A DNA stretch of 64,000 nucleotides from Simmondsia chinensis. Lineage: Eukaryota > Streptophyta > Magnoliopsida > Caryophyllales > Simmondsiaceae. A program made the translations under genes and the position numbers. The notes beneath the pieces were generated by a model. That model was not told the DNA's origin. It did no database searches and worked only from the letters and a program-made list of their open reading frames with translations. The stretch covers positions 35,182,911 to 35,246,910 of the forward strand of contig JAGTTD010000007.1 of assembly GCA_018398585.1 (NCBI GenBank). The letters are read 5' to 3'. Of this stretch, positions 21,130-34,200 are shown one piece after another (position 1 is the first letter of the stretch; each line of letters begins with the position of its first letter).

Positions 21130-22003
21130 ATAATGACTAATTTTTGTCACTCTTCAAAAAATCTCGAGATTAAGGTCACTAATCGTTCTTTTTCAAAGTT
21201 ATTTTCTCTATTTTATGAAAATTGTAATCTCCTTATTAATATAGAAAAATCGACAGGATTATTCTGTTTTGTTATCGTTTTAGGGAAATGCCAATCGATG
21301 TGGCTGGCGCGTTGGCTAAGCAAGAGATGCACATATCGTCTTCTTTTCTATGTGTGACTATGTTGTTCAACAAAAAGTGCCTTCTGAGTCATAGAGCGTG
21401 TGTCATATAAGGTGGAAAGCATATAATTTTGGCCACAAAGTGTTCAAAACAATGTGTTTTCGAGACGTCGACTTTAGAGTGCTTAAATGTTGATCGATCT
21501 TCCATTCAATGAGAACTGTGCTCACCTATCCCATGCTGTTATGTTTTGATTAATATATCTGCTTTTGCTTCTTTCCTTTGGATTTTCGTGGGTATACTGT
21601 GTGGTGGACTATGTCCGTCTTCCATTTTGCTTGTCTCTTTTGATGCAAAGCAAAAAATATTATTGATCTAATTGGTGCCTTGACATAATATCAGAGTCAT
21701 ATTAATCAAGAGATCAAGTAAGAATCCCAGCTACCCACACTCTTATATATTAAGTTTAGCATAGGATTCCTTGGCACATAGCCTGGCATGGTCTTTGTCG
21801 GTGGTGAGCTTACAAGCACCAAATTCAGATTTAGATCGGTAAAAATATGAAGAGTTATTTATACCAAAGGTTCTTGTACTTTATCCATTGTGTCAATTTA
21901 GTCCTTGTATTTTTAATTGTGTCAATTTAGTCCCTGTATAATTCAACATGTGTCACTTTGGTCCTTAGAGAAAAATTTATGTTAAGTTTTAATGGTTCGG
22001 CCA

Positions 22004-22558
22004 TGAGAGACCGGAGAGAGCGTAACGGAGGAGCTCACGGTTAGAGACCGGTGAGTCTATGGCGGCCAGGTCATCGGCTATAGTTTTGAGTTCGGTGAGG
22101 TAGGTGGTCATGGATTTATTTTCTTTACGTAAAGTGACAAATTGAGAGTGAAGTTCGAACTCCTTAGCAAGGGAGCGGTCACGAAAGCATCTATTTAGGG
22201 CGGTCCACATGTCTCGGGAAGTAGGGTGGTGGATGACATTATGTAGGACCGGGCAAGCAAGAGAGGTAGACAGACATGCCCTAATGCTTTGATCTATACA
22301 GGACCATGTTATAGCGTAAGAGTTGGGGATATATTGGCCCGTGGGTGTTGAAATTTGGTCGGGGGGACACGGGTGTGAGCCATCGATGAAACCCATAAGT
22401 CGTTGAGCATGGAATGCCAGGGAGACTTGTTCCCGCCATGTACTATAATCGGTGGGGGTTTTTAGTTTAATAGTAACCAGACTTGTAATAAAGGAGGGAG
22501 GAAGAGGAGTCACAGGGGGGGGGGGGGGGGGGGGGGGGCGCCGATAGGGACGACACAA
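22004..22558 (-). pseudogene. Copia gag fragment, array unit 1
   Basis: The minus-strand frame reads [51 protein letters not shown], and TYLTELKTIADDLAAIDSPV. These match the gag N-terminal region (UBN2-like) of the Copia at 36376. It is cut after NRELLRYALSGLS, where family-B MITE DNA begins. A run of 24 G (22515-22538) encodes the proline stretch. Confidence 0.8.
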
Positions 22559-23323
22559 CAGTCATGAGGGGGGACGAGTAATTGGAAAAATTAAAGGAGG
22601 GTAAGGGAAGACCAATATTATACCCAGAGTGTGGGCTAAGCAAGAGATACACATATCGCCTTCTTTTCCACGTGTGACTATGTTGTTCAACAAAAAGTGT
22701 CTTCTGAGTTATAGAGCGTGTGTTATAGAAGGTGTAAAGCATATAAATTAGTCACAAAGTGTGCGAAGCAATGTGTTTTCGAGACATTGACTTTAGAGTG
22801 CTTAAACGTTGATCGATCTTCCTTCAATGAGAACTGTGCTCACCTATCCCATGCCGTTATGTTTTGATTAATATATATGCTTTTGCTTCTTTCCTTTGGA
22901 TTTTCGTGGGTATACTGTGCGGTGGACTATGTCCGTCTTCCCTTTTGCTTGTCTCTTTTGATGCAAAGCAAACAATATTATTGATCTAATTGGTGCCTTG
23001 ACATAATATTAGAGTCATATTAATCAAGAGATCAAGTAAGAATCCCAGCTACCCACACTCTTATATATTAAGTTTAGCATAGGATTCCTTGACACATAGC
23101 CTGGCATGGTCCTTATCGGAGGTGAGCTTACAAGCACCAAATTCAGATTTAGATCAGAAAAAATATGAAGAGTTATTTATACAAAAGATTCTTGTACTTT
23201 GTCCGTTACGTCAATTTAGTCCTTGTATTTTTAATTTTGCCAATTTTGTCCCTGTACAATTCAACATGTGTCAATTTGGTCCTTAGAGAAAAATTTATGT
23301 TAAATTTTAATGGTTCGGCCATG

Positions 23324-23972
23324 AGAGACCGGAGAGAGCGTAACGGAGGAGCTCACGGTTAGAGACCGGTGAGTCTATGGCGGCCAGGTCATCGGCTATA
23401 GTTTTGAGTTCGGTGAGGTAGGTGGTCATGGATTTATTTTCTTTACGTAAAGTGACAAATTGAGAGCGAAGGTCGAACTCCTTAGCAAGGGAGCGGTCAC
23501 GAAAGCATCTATTTAGGGCGGTCCACATGTCTCGGGGTGTAGGGTGGTGGATGACATTATGTATGACCGGGTGAGCAAGAGAGGTAGACAGACATGCCCT
23601 AATGCTTTAATCTATACAGGACCATGTTATAGCATCAGAGTTGGGGATATATTGGCCCGTGGGTGTTGGAATTTGGTCGGGGGGACACGGGTGTGAGCCA
23701 TTGACGAAACCCATAAGTCGATGGGCATGGAGTAACAAGGAGACTTGTTCCCACCATGTGCTATAATCTGTGGGGGTTTCTAGTATAATAGTAACTAGAC
23801 TTGTAATAGAGGAGGGAGGAAGAGGAGTCACATGGGGGGGGGGGGGGGGGGGGGGGAACGTCGATAGGGATGACGCACCAGTCATGAGGGGGGACGAGTA
23901 ATTGGAAAAATTAAAGGGGGGAAGGGTAAGACCAATATTATACCCGGAGTGTTGGGTAAGCAAGAGATACAC
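23324..23972 (-). pseudogene. Copia gag fragment, array unit 2
   Basis: It has the same content as unit 1, with a stop between the N-terminal part (23607-23972) and the TYLTELKTIADDL part (23307-23528). The G run is 23834-23856. Confidence 0.8.
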
Positions 23973-24639
23973 ATATCATCTTCTTTGCTACGTGTGACTA
24001 TGTTGTTCAACAAAAAGTGTCTTCTGAGTCATAGAGCGTGTGTCATATAAGGTGGAAAGCATATAATTTTGGCCACAAAGTGTTCAAAACAATGTGTTTT
24101 TGAGACGTTGACTTTAGAGTGCTTAAATGTTAATCGATCTTCCGTTCAATGAGAACTGTGCTCACCTATCTCATGCCGTTATGTTTTGATTAATATATCT
24201 GCTTTTGCTTCTTTCCTTTGGATTTTCGTGGGTATACTGTGTGGTGGACTATGTCCGTCTTCCCTTTTGCTTGTCTTTTTTGATGCAAAAATATTATTGA
24301 TCTAATTGGTGCCTTGACATAATATCAGAGTCATATTAATCAAGAGATCAAGTAAGAATCCCAGCTACCCACACGCTTATATATTAAGTTTAGCATAGGA
24401 TTCCTTGGCACATAGCCTAGCATGGTCTTTATCGGTGGTGAGCTTACAAGCACCAAATTCAGATTTAGATCGGTAAAAATATGAAGAGTTATTTATACCA
24501 AAGGTTCTTGTACTTTATCTGTCGCGTCAATTTGGTCCTTGTATTTTTAATTGTGTCAATTTAGTCCCTGTACAATTCAACATGTGTCAATTTGGTCCTT
24601 AGAGAAAAATTTATGTTAAATTTTAATGGTTCGGCCATG

Positions 24640-25270
24640 AGAGACCGGAGAGAGCGTAACAGAGGAGCTCACGGTTAGAGACCGGTGAGTCTATGGCGGC
24701 CAGGTCATCGGCTATAGTTTTGAGTTCGGTGAGGTAGGTGGTCATGGATTTATTTTCTTTACGTAAAGTGACAAATTGAGAGCGAAGGTCGAACTCCTTA
24801 GCAAGGGAGCGGTCACGAAAGCATCTATTTAGGGCGGTCCACATGTCTCGGGATGTAGGGTGGTGGATGACATTATGTATTACCGGGTGAGCAAGAGAGG
24901 TAGACAGACATGCCCTAATGCTTTAATCTATACAGGACCATGTTATAGCATCAGAGTTGGGGATATATTGGCTCGTGGGTGTTGGAATTTGGTCGGGGGG
25001 ACACGGGTGTGAGCCATCGACGAAACCCATAAGTCGATGGGCACGGAGTACCAAGGAGACTTGTTCCCACCATGTGCTATAATCGGTGTGGGGGGGGGGG
25101 GGGGGGGTTTAGTTTAATAGTAACCAGACTTGTAATAAAGGAGGGAGGAAGAGGAGTCAATTTGGGGGGGGGGAGGGGGAGGGGGGAACGCCGATAGGGA
25201 TGACACAACAGTCATGAGGGGGGACGAGTAATTGGAAAAATTAAAGGAGGGTCCGGGAAGACCAATATTA
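24640..25270 (-). pseudogene. Copia gag fragment, array unit 3
   Basis: It has the same content as unit 1. The frame is broken by an 18-G run at 25090-25107, where the other units have only five G, and by an altered proline tract at 25164-25186. Confidence 0.8.
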
Positions 25271-25975
25271 TACCCAGAGTATGGGCTAAGCAAGAGATAC
25301 ACATATCGCCTTCTTTTCCACGTGTGACTATGTTGTTCAACAAAAAGTGTCTTCTGAGTCATAGAGCGTGTGTCATATAAGGTGGAAAGCATATAATTTT
25401 GGCCACAAAGTGTTCAAAACAATGTGTTTTCGAGACGTCGACTTTAGAGTGCTTAAATGTTGATCGATCTTCCATTCAATGAGAACTGTGCTCACCTATC
25501 CCATGCCATTATGTTTTGATTAATTTATATGCTTTTGCTTCTTTCCTTTGGATTTTCGTGGGTATACTGTGCGGTGGACTATGTCCGTCTTCCCTTTTGC
25601 TTGTCTCTTTTGATGCAAAGCAAAAAATATTATTGATCTAATTGGTGCCTTGACATAATATCAGAGTCATATTAATCAAGAGATCAAGTAAGAATCCCAG
25701 CTACCCACACTCTTATATATTAAGTTTAGCATAGGATTCCTTGGCACATAGCCTGGCATGGTCTTTGTCGGTGGTGAGCTTACAAGCACCAAATTCAGAT
25801 TTAGATCGGTAAAAATATGATGAGTTATTTATACCAAAGGTTCTCGTACTTTGTCCATTGTGTCAATTTAGTCCTTGTATTTTTAATTGTATCAATTTAG
25901 TCCCTGTACAATTCAACATGTGTCACTTTGGTCCTTAGAGAAAAATTTATGTTAAGTTTTAATGGTTCGGCCATG

Positions 25976-26493
25976 AGAGACCGGAGAGAGCGTAATGGAG
26001 GAGCTCACGGTTAGAGACCGGTGAGTCTATGGCTGCCAGGTCATCGTCTATAGTTTTGAGTTCGGTGAGGTAGGTGGTCATGGATTTATTTTCTTTACGT
26101 AAAGTGACAAATTGAGAGTGAAGGTCGAACTCCTTGGCAAGGGAGAGGTCACGAAAGCATCTATTTAGGGCGGTCCACTTGTCTCGGGGAGTAGGGTGGT
26201 GGATGACATTATGTAGGACCGGGCAAGCAAGAGAGGTAGACAGACATGCCCTAATGCTTTGATCCATACAGGACCATGTTATAGCATCAGAGTTGGGGAT
26301 ATATTGGCCTGTGGGTGTTGGAATTTGGTCGGGGGGAAACGGGTGTGAGCCATCGACGAAACCCATAAGTTGATGGGCATGGAGTACCATGGAGACTTGT
26401 TCCCGCTATGTGCTATGATCGGTGGGGGTTTCTAGTTTAATAGTAACCGGACTTGTAGTAGAGGAGGGTGGAAGAGGAGTCACATGGGGCGGG

Positions 26494-26524
<31 letters not shown>

Positions 26525-27045
26525 AGCGCCGATAGGGCCGACGCACCAGTCATGAGGGGGACGAGTAATTGAAAAAATTAAAGGAGGGTAAGGGAAGACC
26601 AATATTATACCCAGAGGAGGAGGCACCGATATTAGTGGATAAAAAAGTTGGATCGGCATGAGAGGAGGAGAGAGAGGGGAGCGAGAACCTGTGGGTGAAC
26701 CCAGAAGAGAGAGAGGCCGACGTAGGCATGGCCGGCAGCAGGGGTCGTGGCGGTGGCTGGATGAGGGAGGGCGGTGGCCGTGCGGCCGCTGCTGCTGCCG
26801 GTGACGGGGGGGAAGGCGTCAACATTGGAGAGAGAAGGAGAGGAGGAGGTAGCAGCCATGCAGATCGAAGCAGTGGCGATTGGCGAACGGGCAATCGGGG
26901 CGACGACGGGCGATGGGTTGACCTCGAAATAGAGAACAGGGGCAACCGGAGCAACGATGGGCGACGGCGAGCCTGGGGCCGGAGCAGTCCGGTGGTGGTG
27001 GCGGCGGCGGCTGTGTGGTTGGGTTTAGGGTTAGGGTTTCTACTT
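25976..27045 (-). pseudogene. Copia gag, array unit 4 plus the gag 5' region
   Basis: Unit 4 (25959-26390) reads MGFVDGSHPFPPDQIPT and on to DDLAAIDSPVSNREL. Beyond the array end the element continues as a serine/proline/alanine-rich N-terminal region (26550-26954), and the AACCCTAACCCTAAACCC leader motif is shared with the Copia elements at 36376 and 57438. A 29-G run (26496-26524) interrupts it. Open frames on the plus strand here are antisense shadows. Confidence 0.7.
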
Positions 27046-27049
27046 TTGC

Positions 27050-27843
27050 TAGAGAAATGGTCTAATCGTAATAAAAATTATACTAGAACACTTCTATAAA
27101 ATGCAGTAGAATACTGTTATAAATGACAGTATTATTGTACTATAAATTTTTGTAAAATATTGCAGTAAAATAAGCAAAAATTCCATTAAAAATTCAATGA
27201 AAGTTGCTGCTGAAAATTGGCAACGAAAACACAGTAAAAATACTGAAAATAGCAGAAATAATTCATAAATAATTATATAAACATAGCAACAAAAGAGAGA
27301 TAAATTAGAAAGATCTCACAAAAGATGATATCGCGCCGTGGTAAATGCCACTGTCCTAAAAGAAGATTTCGCCGTTGCTCCGGTGCACACAGTATAACCG
27401 GCGGCTTTCCTCCAGGATTAACGCTATCCGACTCTTAACGTGCGCTAGTTAATTGCCGGGTAGGAGCGCCTTGAACTTTGCCCAAATTTACGGAGAGAGA
27501 AAAACCGAGAAAGAGAGAGACTGAGAGTCCGCGAGTGTATGTTTTTGGTTGTTATAGCTAATGGCATATATACAGTGTAGAAAACGTTAATAGCCATTAA
27601 AAAGACGGGTGCAATGAATTCCAACGGCTATAAACGGTAACAAGCATTAAATCAACTGCTGTAATAAATTCTAACGGCTATAAACGGATGTAATAAATTC
27701 AACGGCTATATTGTCATTTATTTCCCAACGGTTGCAATTTTAATGACCTTAAACGACTAATAACGGTAAGCGGCCAGCAAATAGGCACGGTTAGAATATT
27801 TTTCCATAACACTTAAGTTTAACTTGTATCATTTTCCCAACAA
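27050..27843 (-). mobile_element. Possible LTR
   Basis: On the minus strand it begins TGTTGGGAAAATGATACAAG, contains AACGGCTATAAACGG-like motifs repeated three times (27620-27720), a TATA-like TGTATATATGCC and a leader-like TCTCTCTTTCTC tract. This is the shape of an LTR. The 3' boundary is not certain and no partner is seen. Confidence 0.35.
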
Positions 27844-28156
27844 CTTTCACCCTTGTGGTGGTCCGCTGCTTGTGGATTTGCCCTCTTTTTTTTTTTTTTT
27901 TTTCTTTTCCCTTTCCTGTAAGGGTTGGTATGTTTTAATACAACGTAGGAATATGGACTAGTGAAGCATACCTAATAGGGTTACTGAGGCATATATTTAA
28001 AATAAAAAGTACAAAAATAATTACAGAATATTATTAGAATAATATTAATAGAATATATCCTAATACCTAACATCTTATTGTACAAGCAACCCATACTTAT
28101 CACAAAGTACCAACCCTTTCCCGCAGTAAGGATAAATGGGCAAAGATAAAGTGCAG

Positions 28157-28728
28157 TGAGCAAAACAATGCTAATCGTGCAGTGATGAAGCAGGAGAGAA
28201 GTGAGGCAGGAGGAGAGAGAAAGGGAGGGTTTTTTTTTTTTTAATTTTAAAATTTAATTAAGAGGGTTTAATTTTAAAATTTATAAAAAATAATTTTAAA
28301 ATTTAATTTATTTACATAAATTTATATTTTGATTATTTATTGATAAGATGTTAGTTAAATTTTTATTATCATTTGATATTTTTAACAAAATTTAACAGAG
28401 GTATGTTAAATTTTGTTAAAAATATCAAATAATAATAAAAATTTAACATATATTTGATCAATAAATAGTTAAAATATAAATTTATATATTAAATTATATA
28501 AATAAATTAAATTTAAAATAATTTTATATAAATAATTTAATTTTTACAACATAAATTTAAAGTTATTTTATATAAATAATCCCAATTTTATAATTTTAAA
28601 ATAATTAAATTTTAAAATTAAAAAAAAAAAAATAAAACAAACACCCCCCCCCCCCCCCTCCTCTCTCTCTGTGTCCTCCTGCCTCACTTCTTTCCTGCCT
28701 CGCTGCACAATTAGCAGTGTTTTTGCCT
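28157..28728. mobile_element. 572-bp near-perfect foldback MITE
   Basis: The ends share AGAAGTGAGGCAGGAGGA and CTGAAT/GCTAATTGTGCAG as inverted repeats (28158-28226 against 28660-28728). The AT-rich body is also self-complementary around AAATTTAACAGAGGTATG near 28396. It contains a 15-C run at 28644-28658. No TSD is clear because another insertion abuts the right end. Confidence 0.7.
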
Positions 28729-28738
28729 AGTATAAATT

Positions 28739-28808
28739 TTTTTTTTGGATAATATCGAGCAAAACTCGGGGTACAGAACACGGCGTCCGAAAAAGGACCC
28801 GAAGGCCC
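28739..28808 (-). mobile_element. 70-bp LINE-type 3' end with TSD
   Basis: A perfect 10-bp duplication AGTATAAATT (28729-28738 and 28809-28818) flanks GGGCCTTCGGGTCC, TGTACCCCGAGTTTTGCTC and GATATTATCC followed by poly(A), read on the minus strand. It is the same module as at 20388-20475. Confidence 0.7.
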
Positions 28809-28810
28809 AG

Positions 28811-29110
28811 TATAAATTATAGAAAATTTTTCTATCTTTTACTTTAATAACAGAAATATCTATAACAATCACTTTACCCCCAATCAATTTTTATGACCAT
28901 TTGTCCCTCAAAAGTGGGGGTTAATGTTTGATTTTAATTTTTTTTAAAAAAAATTTATGTTTTTATCAAAAAATTAGGAGCTTTTATATTTTTAGCAAAA
29001 AATAATAGAGTTATTTAATTAATTATAAGAGTACATTACAAGTTTAGAATATGAAAAAATACTTTTGAAATTTTCATGAAGAATTATTAGAAAAAATATA
29101 ATATTTTATT
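28811..29110. mobile_element. Fragment of MULE-like foldback family A
   Basis: TATAAATTATAGAAAATTTT, ATGACCATTTGTCCCTCA and AAAAGTGGGGGTTAATGTTT match the TIR of the 2238 and 48849 copies. The right-hand TIR is missing. Confidence 0.5.
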
Positions 29111-29601
29111 GTTTAAAATAATTTTCATGTGCTGCATGCATTAAAAGAGAAATTTCTATCCCGCGTGTGAAGTGCTTGGTAAGTTGTGACAGGGGAATAA
29201 AGAAGATGAGCTTATGCTCTTAATGGACCTGAGTATATATTGTTATTGAATATCGTGTTGAAGGGACATGATAAATAGGGTCCACCTTAATGAGTATGAA
29301 GTTTGGCCACTTCAAAAGAGTGAGTTAATGATTAAGGGTTGACTTTGAAACACTCATAAAGGGTACAGGACACAAGACCACAAATGTGTTGATATGGGAG
29401 ATGAGTACGTGTGTCGGAAGTAAGTCTTGTGCGTGAAGGTTCAAAGCTTAGTTTACCATTTTTATTCGGATTAACTGTAATGTGTCTTCACTATGTGAGA
29501 GCTCAATCAAAAGACACTCTCATTGATGTATAATGAGACTTTCTATTATTTTGAGATGTTGTAATATGAAAATGAATGTATTTTGAAAGTGATGGGAGAA
29601 T

Positions 29602-29979
29602 GTTAATGTATTTTCAAAATTAAGTATTTAATGAAGTATTTAAGAAGTGTTTCATACTTGTTTTAATGTATTTTCGCTTAAGTATGGTGTGTGTCCACTC
29701 ATGTGTTGAATGTGTCGGTGTGCAGACCCACATCTGTATAGTGACACACAGGGTAGTTTTGACCATTACTTTGCGTTATTTTTTCTATTTTTGGAGTTTG
29801 GTTTTGGATATACTTCGGGACGTCTTTACATCACTTTTTCTATAAATATGCCCCCTTTATTTTTTGAAGAACATATACAAAAAGACTTGTATTGATTTGA
29901 TAGAAAGAATTTGCGAAAGTCTTGTAAAAGTGTCTTGAAAGTTCATTCTCACTTATATCTCTTGTATTCCTTCTTACAC
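29602..29979 (+). mobile_element. Possible LTR
   Basis: GATGGGAGAA precedes TGTTAATGTATTTTCAAAAT. A TATA box (TCTATAAATATGCCCCC, about 29840) and an end in TTCTTACACA fit LTR structure. No partner or PBS is seen, and 29111-29601 upstream holds no recognisable domain. Confidence 0.35.
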
Positions 29980-29984
29980 AAACT

Positions 29985-30272
29985 CTACTTTATTTTTGGT
30001 TGCCGTTGTATCTCTGAGACTATTTCGTTACATAGAAATAAGTATAAAGGAAAGTGATCACACGGCCTCACCACCTGATGAGATCGTTTGGTCACCCGGT
30101 TCGTAAAGAATTTGTCCATCGACTTATCCACCACCTTAGCATGAACCGCCACCATATCATCAACTACAACAGGAACACCATTGACCTTGCAATATTGGCA
30201 ATCCATCCAATATATGGGATCACCGGCAACCATATCAATTTCTTTAGAATTACCCCGACCGCCAGCGGATAA
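29985..30272 (-). pseudogene. Unrecognised open frame, about 95 codons
   Basis: The minus-strand frame has a complex composition (MVAGDPIYWMDCQYCKVNG, VPVVVDDMVAVHAKVVDKSM) and continues upstream as ALSAGGRGNSKEID. I recognise no family. It may be a retroelement gag piece or an exon fragment. The overlapping plus-strand frame looks like its shadow. Confidence 0.2.
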
Positions 30273-30299
30273 AGCAGTGGTATAAAAGTTAAATATATG

Positions 30300-30528
30300 T
30301 AATACTTAAAAAAATGTAAAAAATAAAAGGGAAATTTCTCGAAAATAACCGTAAAATGTCAATGGATACAATACGATAGAGAAAATTTTTAAAAATACAG
30401 AAAAAGTCCCAAAATATAGAAAGTACAAAAATTGTCGGAAACATAGAACACTATAGAAAATTATGAAAAATATAGAAAATTTCTGAAAATTTCAAAAAAT
30501 ATAAAAAATATGAAAAAAGTGTCACAAT
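30300..30528. repeat. A-rich degenerate repeat tract, part 1
   Basis: Dozens of variants of AAAATATAGAAAA, AAAATTTC and AATGTCA follow each other. The same texture continues at 36111-36375 and 41561-41740, so one tract was split by the two Copia insertions. Confidence 0.6.
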
Positions 30529-31260
30529 TGTCATAAAACTATAGAAATATTATACTCTATAGGAAGGTAATAAAAAGACAAACCCAAATATAATTAACGA
30601 AAAATAATAAGTATTTTATATCATAACGAAACTATTTTATTTAATCTTTTTTCTCTTCTTGTTTCTTTCTTTCTCTCTATCTTTTTCCTTTTTTCCTTTT
30701 TCTTGCTCTTTCTTTTTCTCCTTTTTATCTTTTGTTTCTAGCTATATTCTGAGTGCATATATATATATACACACACACACAGGAGGGGGGAAAATGAGTC
30801 ATCAAATGATGGCTCAAATAGTTATAAGTGCCACAATTTATACAAATATCTATTTATATATATGTATATGTATATATATGTAAATAGATATTTTACATAA
30901 TTTTTAATTTTTTATAATATTTAATAATATCCAAACTCGACTCTAAAATTTGTACCCAAAAAAATCCAATATTTACGGCACTCCCCCTTTGAATATTTTT
31001 CGTTATAACGGGACATAGTGTCCAAGCTAAATACGCCTGCCTCGTTAAAAACCTTGCTAGGAAAACCTAGGGGGAAAAACCATAGCGAAGGGAAAAGAGT
31101 ACAGCTCATATTTAACTCCCCTTCATAAGAACATATTAGTAAGAGGCGTTTCTGAGTCGACGCATACCAACCTTATGAACTAACTTCTCAAAAGTTGATG
31201 TTGGCAAAGCTTTCGTGAACAAATTTGCTAGGTTCTCACTTGAGCGAACTTGTAGAACAT

Positions 31261-34200
31261 TTATTTCACCCATCTTCTGAAGCTCGTGTGTAAAGAAGTA
31301 CTTGGTGAGATATGCTTAGTTCTGTCGCCTTTAATGTATCCACCTTTGATCTGAGCAATACATGCAGCATTATCTTCACATAGTATTGTTGGCTCTCCTT
31401 GATCGTTGGAAGACTGCATTCTTCTTGAACATGTTGAATAAGGGATCTCAGCCATAAGCATTCCCTACTTGCTTCATGAAGGGCAAGTACTTCGGCATGA
31501 TTTGAAGAAGTTGCCGCTGTTGTCTACTTAGTAGATCGCCAAGATATAGCAGTGTCACTATAGGTGAATAAATATCCTGTCTGTGAATGGCCTCTATGTG
31601 GATCAGACAAATATCCTGCATCTGCATATCCAACCAATCTCGGACTTGATTGTCTCTGATAGTGTAATCCCATATCAGATGTTCCATGGAGATATTGAAA
31701 GATATGTTTAATTCCATTCCAATGTCTCCTTGTAGGCATTGAGCTATATCTTGCTAATACATTAACTGAAAAGCCTATAACTGACCTCGTATAGTTAGCA
31801 AGATACATCAGTGCATCTATGGCACTTAAATATGGCACTTCAGGGCCAAGAATTTCTTCATCATCCCCTCGAGGTCGAAAAGGGTCCTTTTTCACATCAA
31901 GTGATCGGATGACCATCGGGATGCTCAACGGATGTGCCTTGTCCATATAAAAACTTTTAAGCACTTTTTCGGTATAAGTAGATTGATGGATTAAAATTCC
32001 ATCTGATAAGTGTTCTATCCGCAGACCAAGACAATATTTTGTCTTTTCGAGATCTTTCATTTCGAATTCTTTATTCAAATATGCAACAGCTTATTTAATC
32101 GCTTCAAGCGTTCCTATGATGTTCAAATCTTCAACATAGACTGCTATTATAGTAAATCCACAATTCGATTTCTTAACAAAAACACATGGGCTAACAGGAT
32201 TGTTCACATATCCTTCTTCTAGAAGGTATGTACTAAGACGATTGTACCACATTCGCCCTGATTGTTTCAATCCATACAGTGATCTTTGTAATTTAATTGA
32301 ACACAACCCTCGAGGTTTTGAGCTATACGCTTCTGGCATTTGTAGCCCTTTAGGGTCTTTTATATAGATATCATTATCAAGTGATCCATAAAGGTAAGCC
32401 GTTACTACGTCCATAAGATGCATGTGGAGTCTTTCAGAGACTGCCAGGCTTATTAGAAATCTGAATGTAATTGCATCCATTACAGGTGAATATGTCTCTT
32501 CATAGTCAATTCCTGGCCTTTGTGAGAAGCCTTGAGCTACAAATCGTGCTTTATATCTCATGACTTCATTCTTTTTATTTCTATTTCGCACAAAAACCCA
32601 TTTGTAGCCCACAGGTTTCGTATTTTCAGGCGTTTGGACTACAGGTCCAAAAACTGCACGTTTCACAAGTGGGTTTAACTCCGCCTGTATTACTTCTTTC
32701 CATTTTGGCCAGTCATCTCTTCTTTGACATTCTTGAAGAGATTTAGGTTCAAAATCTTCACCTTCTGTGGTCAAATTAGCGGCCACATTGTATGCGAGCA
32801 CTTGATCGAGAATCGTTTCATTTCGATTCCACCGCATGCCAGTAATAGCATAGTTTATCGAGATTTCTTCATTCTCGATATTTTCATCACTTTTACAATT
32901 CTCAGGTGTTTGATGCCCTTGAGGAGCCATTTCATCCTCTGTTTTCTTTTCTATGGATTTGCATTTGTACCATTTTCGGGGTTTTCTCTTCAGGAGTTTT
33001 AATAAAAGAGCTAACTTGTTTATGTTGCTCTCTTTTCTTTCTTGGATTCTAATCTTTAGAACCAACAGGTCTACCACGCTTCTGGCGTGCAGTAGATATA
33101 TTTGCCAATGTCTTAGAAGAATGTTCGTTCGGAATATCATTCGAACTGGGGCATTCATAGCTGGGACATGTGACTTGATCACTCTTTTCGTGTCAACGAA
33201 TGCATTTGGCAGTTGATTCGCAATATTTTGTAAATGGATAATCTTCTGGACTTCCATTTCACATTGATTCGTATGTGGATCAAAATGTGATATAGATGAT
33301 GCATTCCACACGATTTCACGCTTTTCCGGCTTTAGCTTTTCTCCCCCTAATTCTAGGAACATTGTTTCGTCAAATTTACAATCTGCAAATCGTGCAGTAA
33401 AAATATCTCCAGTCAATGGTTCAAGATATTTAATAATTGACGGGGACTCAAACCCAACATAAATTCCTAGTCTCCTTTGGGGACCCATCTTTGTGCCCTG
33501 GGGTGGAGCAATTGGAAAATATACCACTCAACCAAAAGTTCGTAGATGGGATATATCTGGTTCTTGACCAGACACGAGTTGCAGTGGGGAGTATTTATGG
33601 TAAGCAATTGGCCTAGCATGAATAAGTGCTGCAGCATGATATATAGCGTGTCCCCATGCAGAACTAGGCAGCTTTGTTTTCATGAGCAATGGTTTAGCAA
33701 TTAGCTACAGACGTTTAATCAGAGATTCTGCAAGACCATTTTGTGTATGTTGGTGAGCCACAGGGTGCTCAACTGTAATCTCAATTGACATATAATAGTC
33801 GTTAAAAGCTTGGGACGTAAATTCTTCTGTATTATCAAGATAGATCTTCTGAATCACGTAATCCGAAAATTGAGCCCGTAATCGGATTATTTGTGCAAGT
33901 AGTCTCGCAAATGCCACGTTGCTAGTAGATAATAGGCAAACATGTGAACAACGTGTTGAGGCGTCTATCAACACCATAATATATCGAAATAGTCCACATG
34001 ATGGAATAATAGGCTCACATATGTCTCCTTGTACCCTTTCAGGAAAATTAGGAGAGTCAATTCTAATTTTGGTTGGGGATGGCCTAGTAATCATTTTGCC
34101 TTGAGCATATGCAGCACATGAAATCTCATCAGGAGAAAGAATCTTCAGGTTCTTTAATGAGAGCCCATGAGAACTTTCAATAATTTTTCTCATCATTGTT

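Larger units (their letters stand above)
21321..26616. repeat. Four-fold tandem array of a 1.32-kb unit
   Basis: Units start at CAAGAGAT(A/G)CACATATC: 21321, 22641, 23961 and 25291, with periods of 1320, 1320 and 1330 bp. Each unit holds about 540 bp of unidentified DNA (with TTGATGCAAAGCAAA and GATTAATATAT), a family-B MITE left end (near +540 to +680), and about 620 bp of antisense Copia gag. Units are nearly identical. They differ by a few substitutions, short indels and the length of G runs, so the amplification is recent. The fourth unit alone continues into the rest of the gag 5' region at 26617, which shows where the ancestral copy lies. Confidence 0.9.

Noticed and set aside
20660..21130. 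Open frames on both strands at 20660-21130
   Set aside because: They fall within the minus-strand LTR at 20513-21129.
27030..27045. Telomere-like AACCCTAACCCTAAACCC
   Set aside because: The same short motif occurs in the leader of the related Copia elements (36600, 57630). It is not a telomeric array.
26695..27099. 134-codon plus-strand frame rich in Gly and Arg
   Set aside because: It is the antisense shadow of the proline/serine-rich gag N-terminus on the minus strand.
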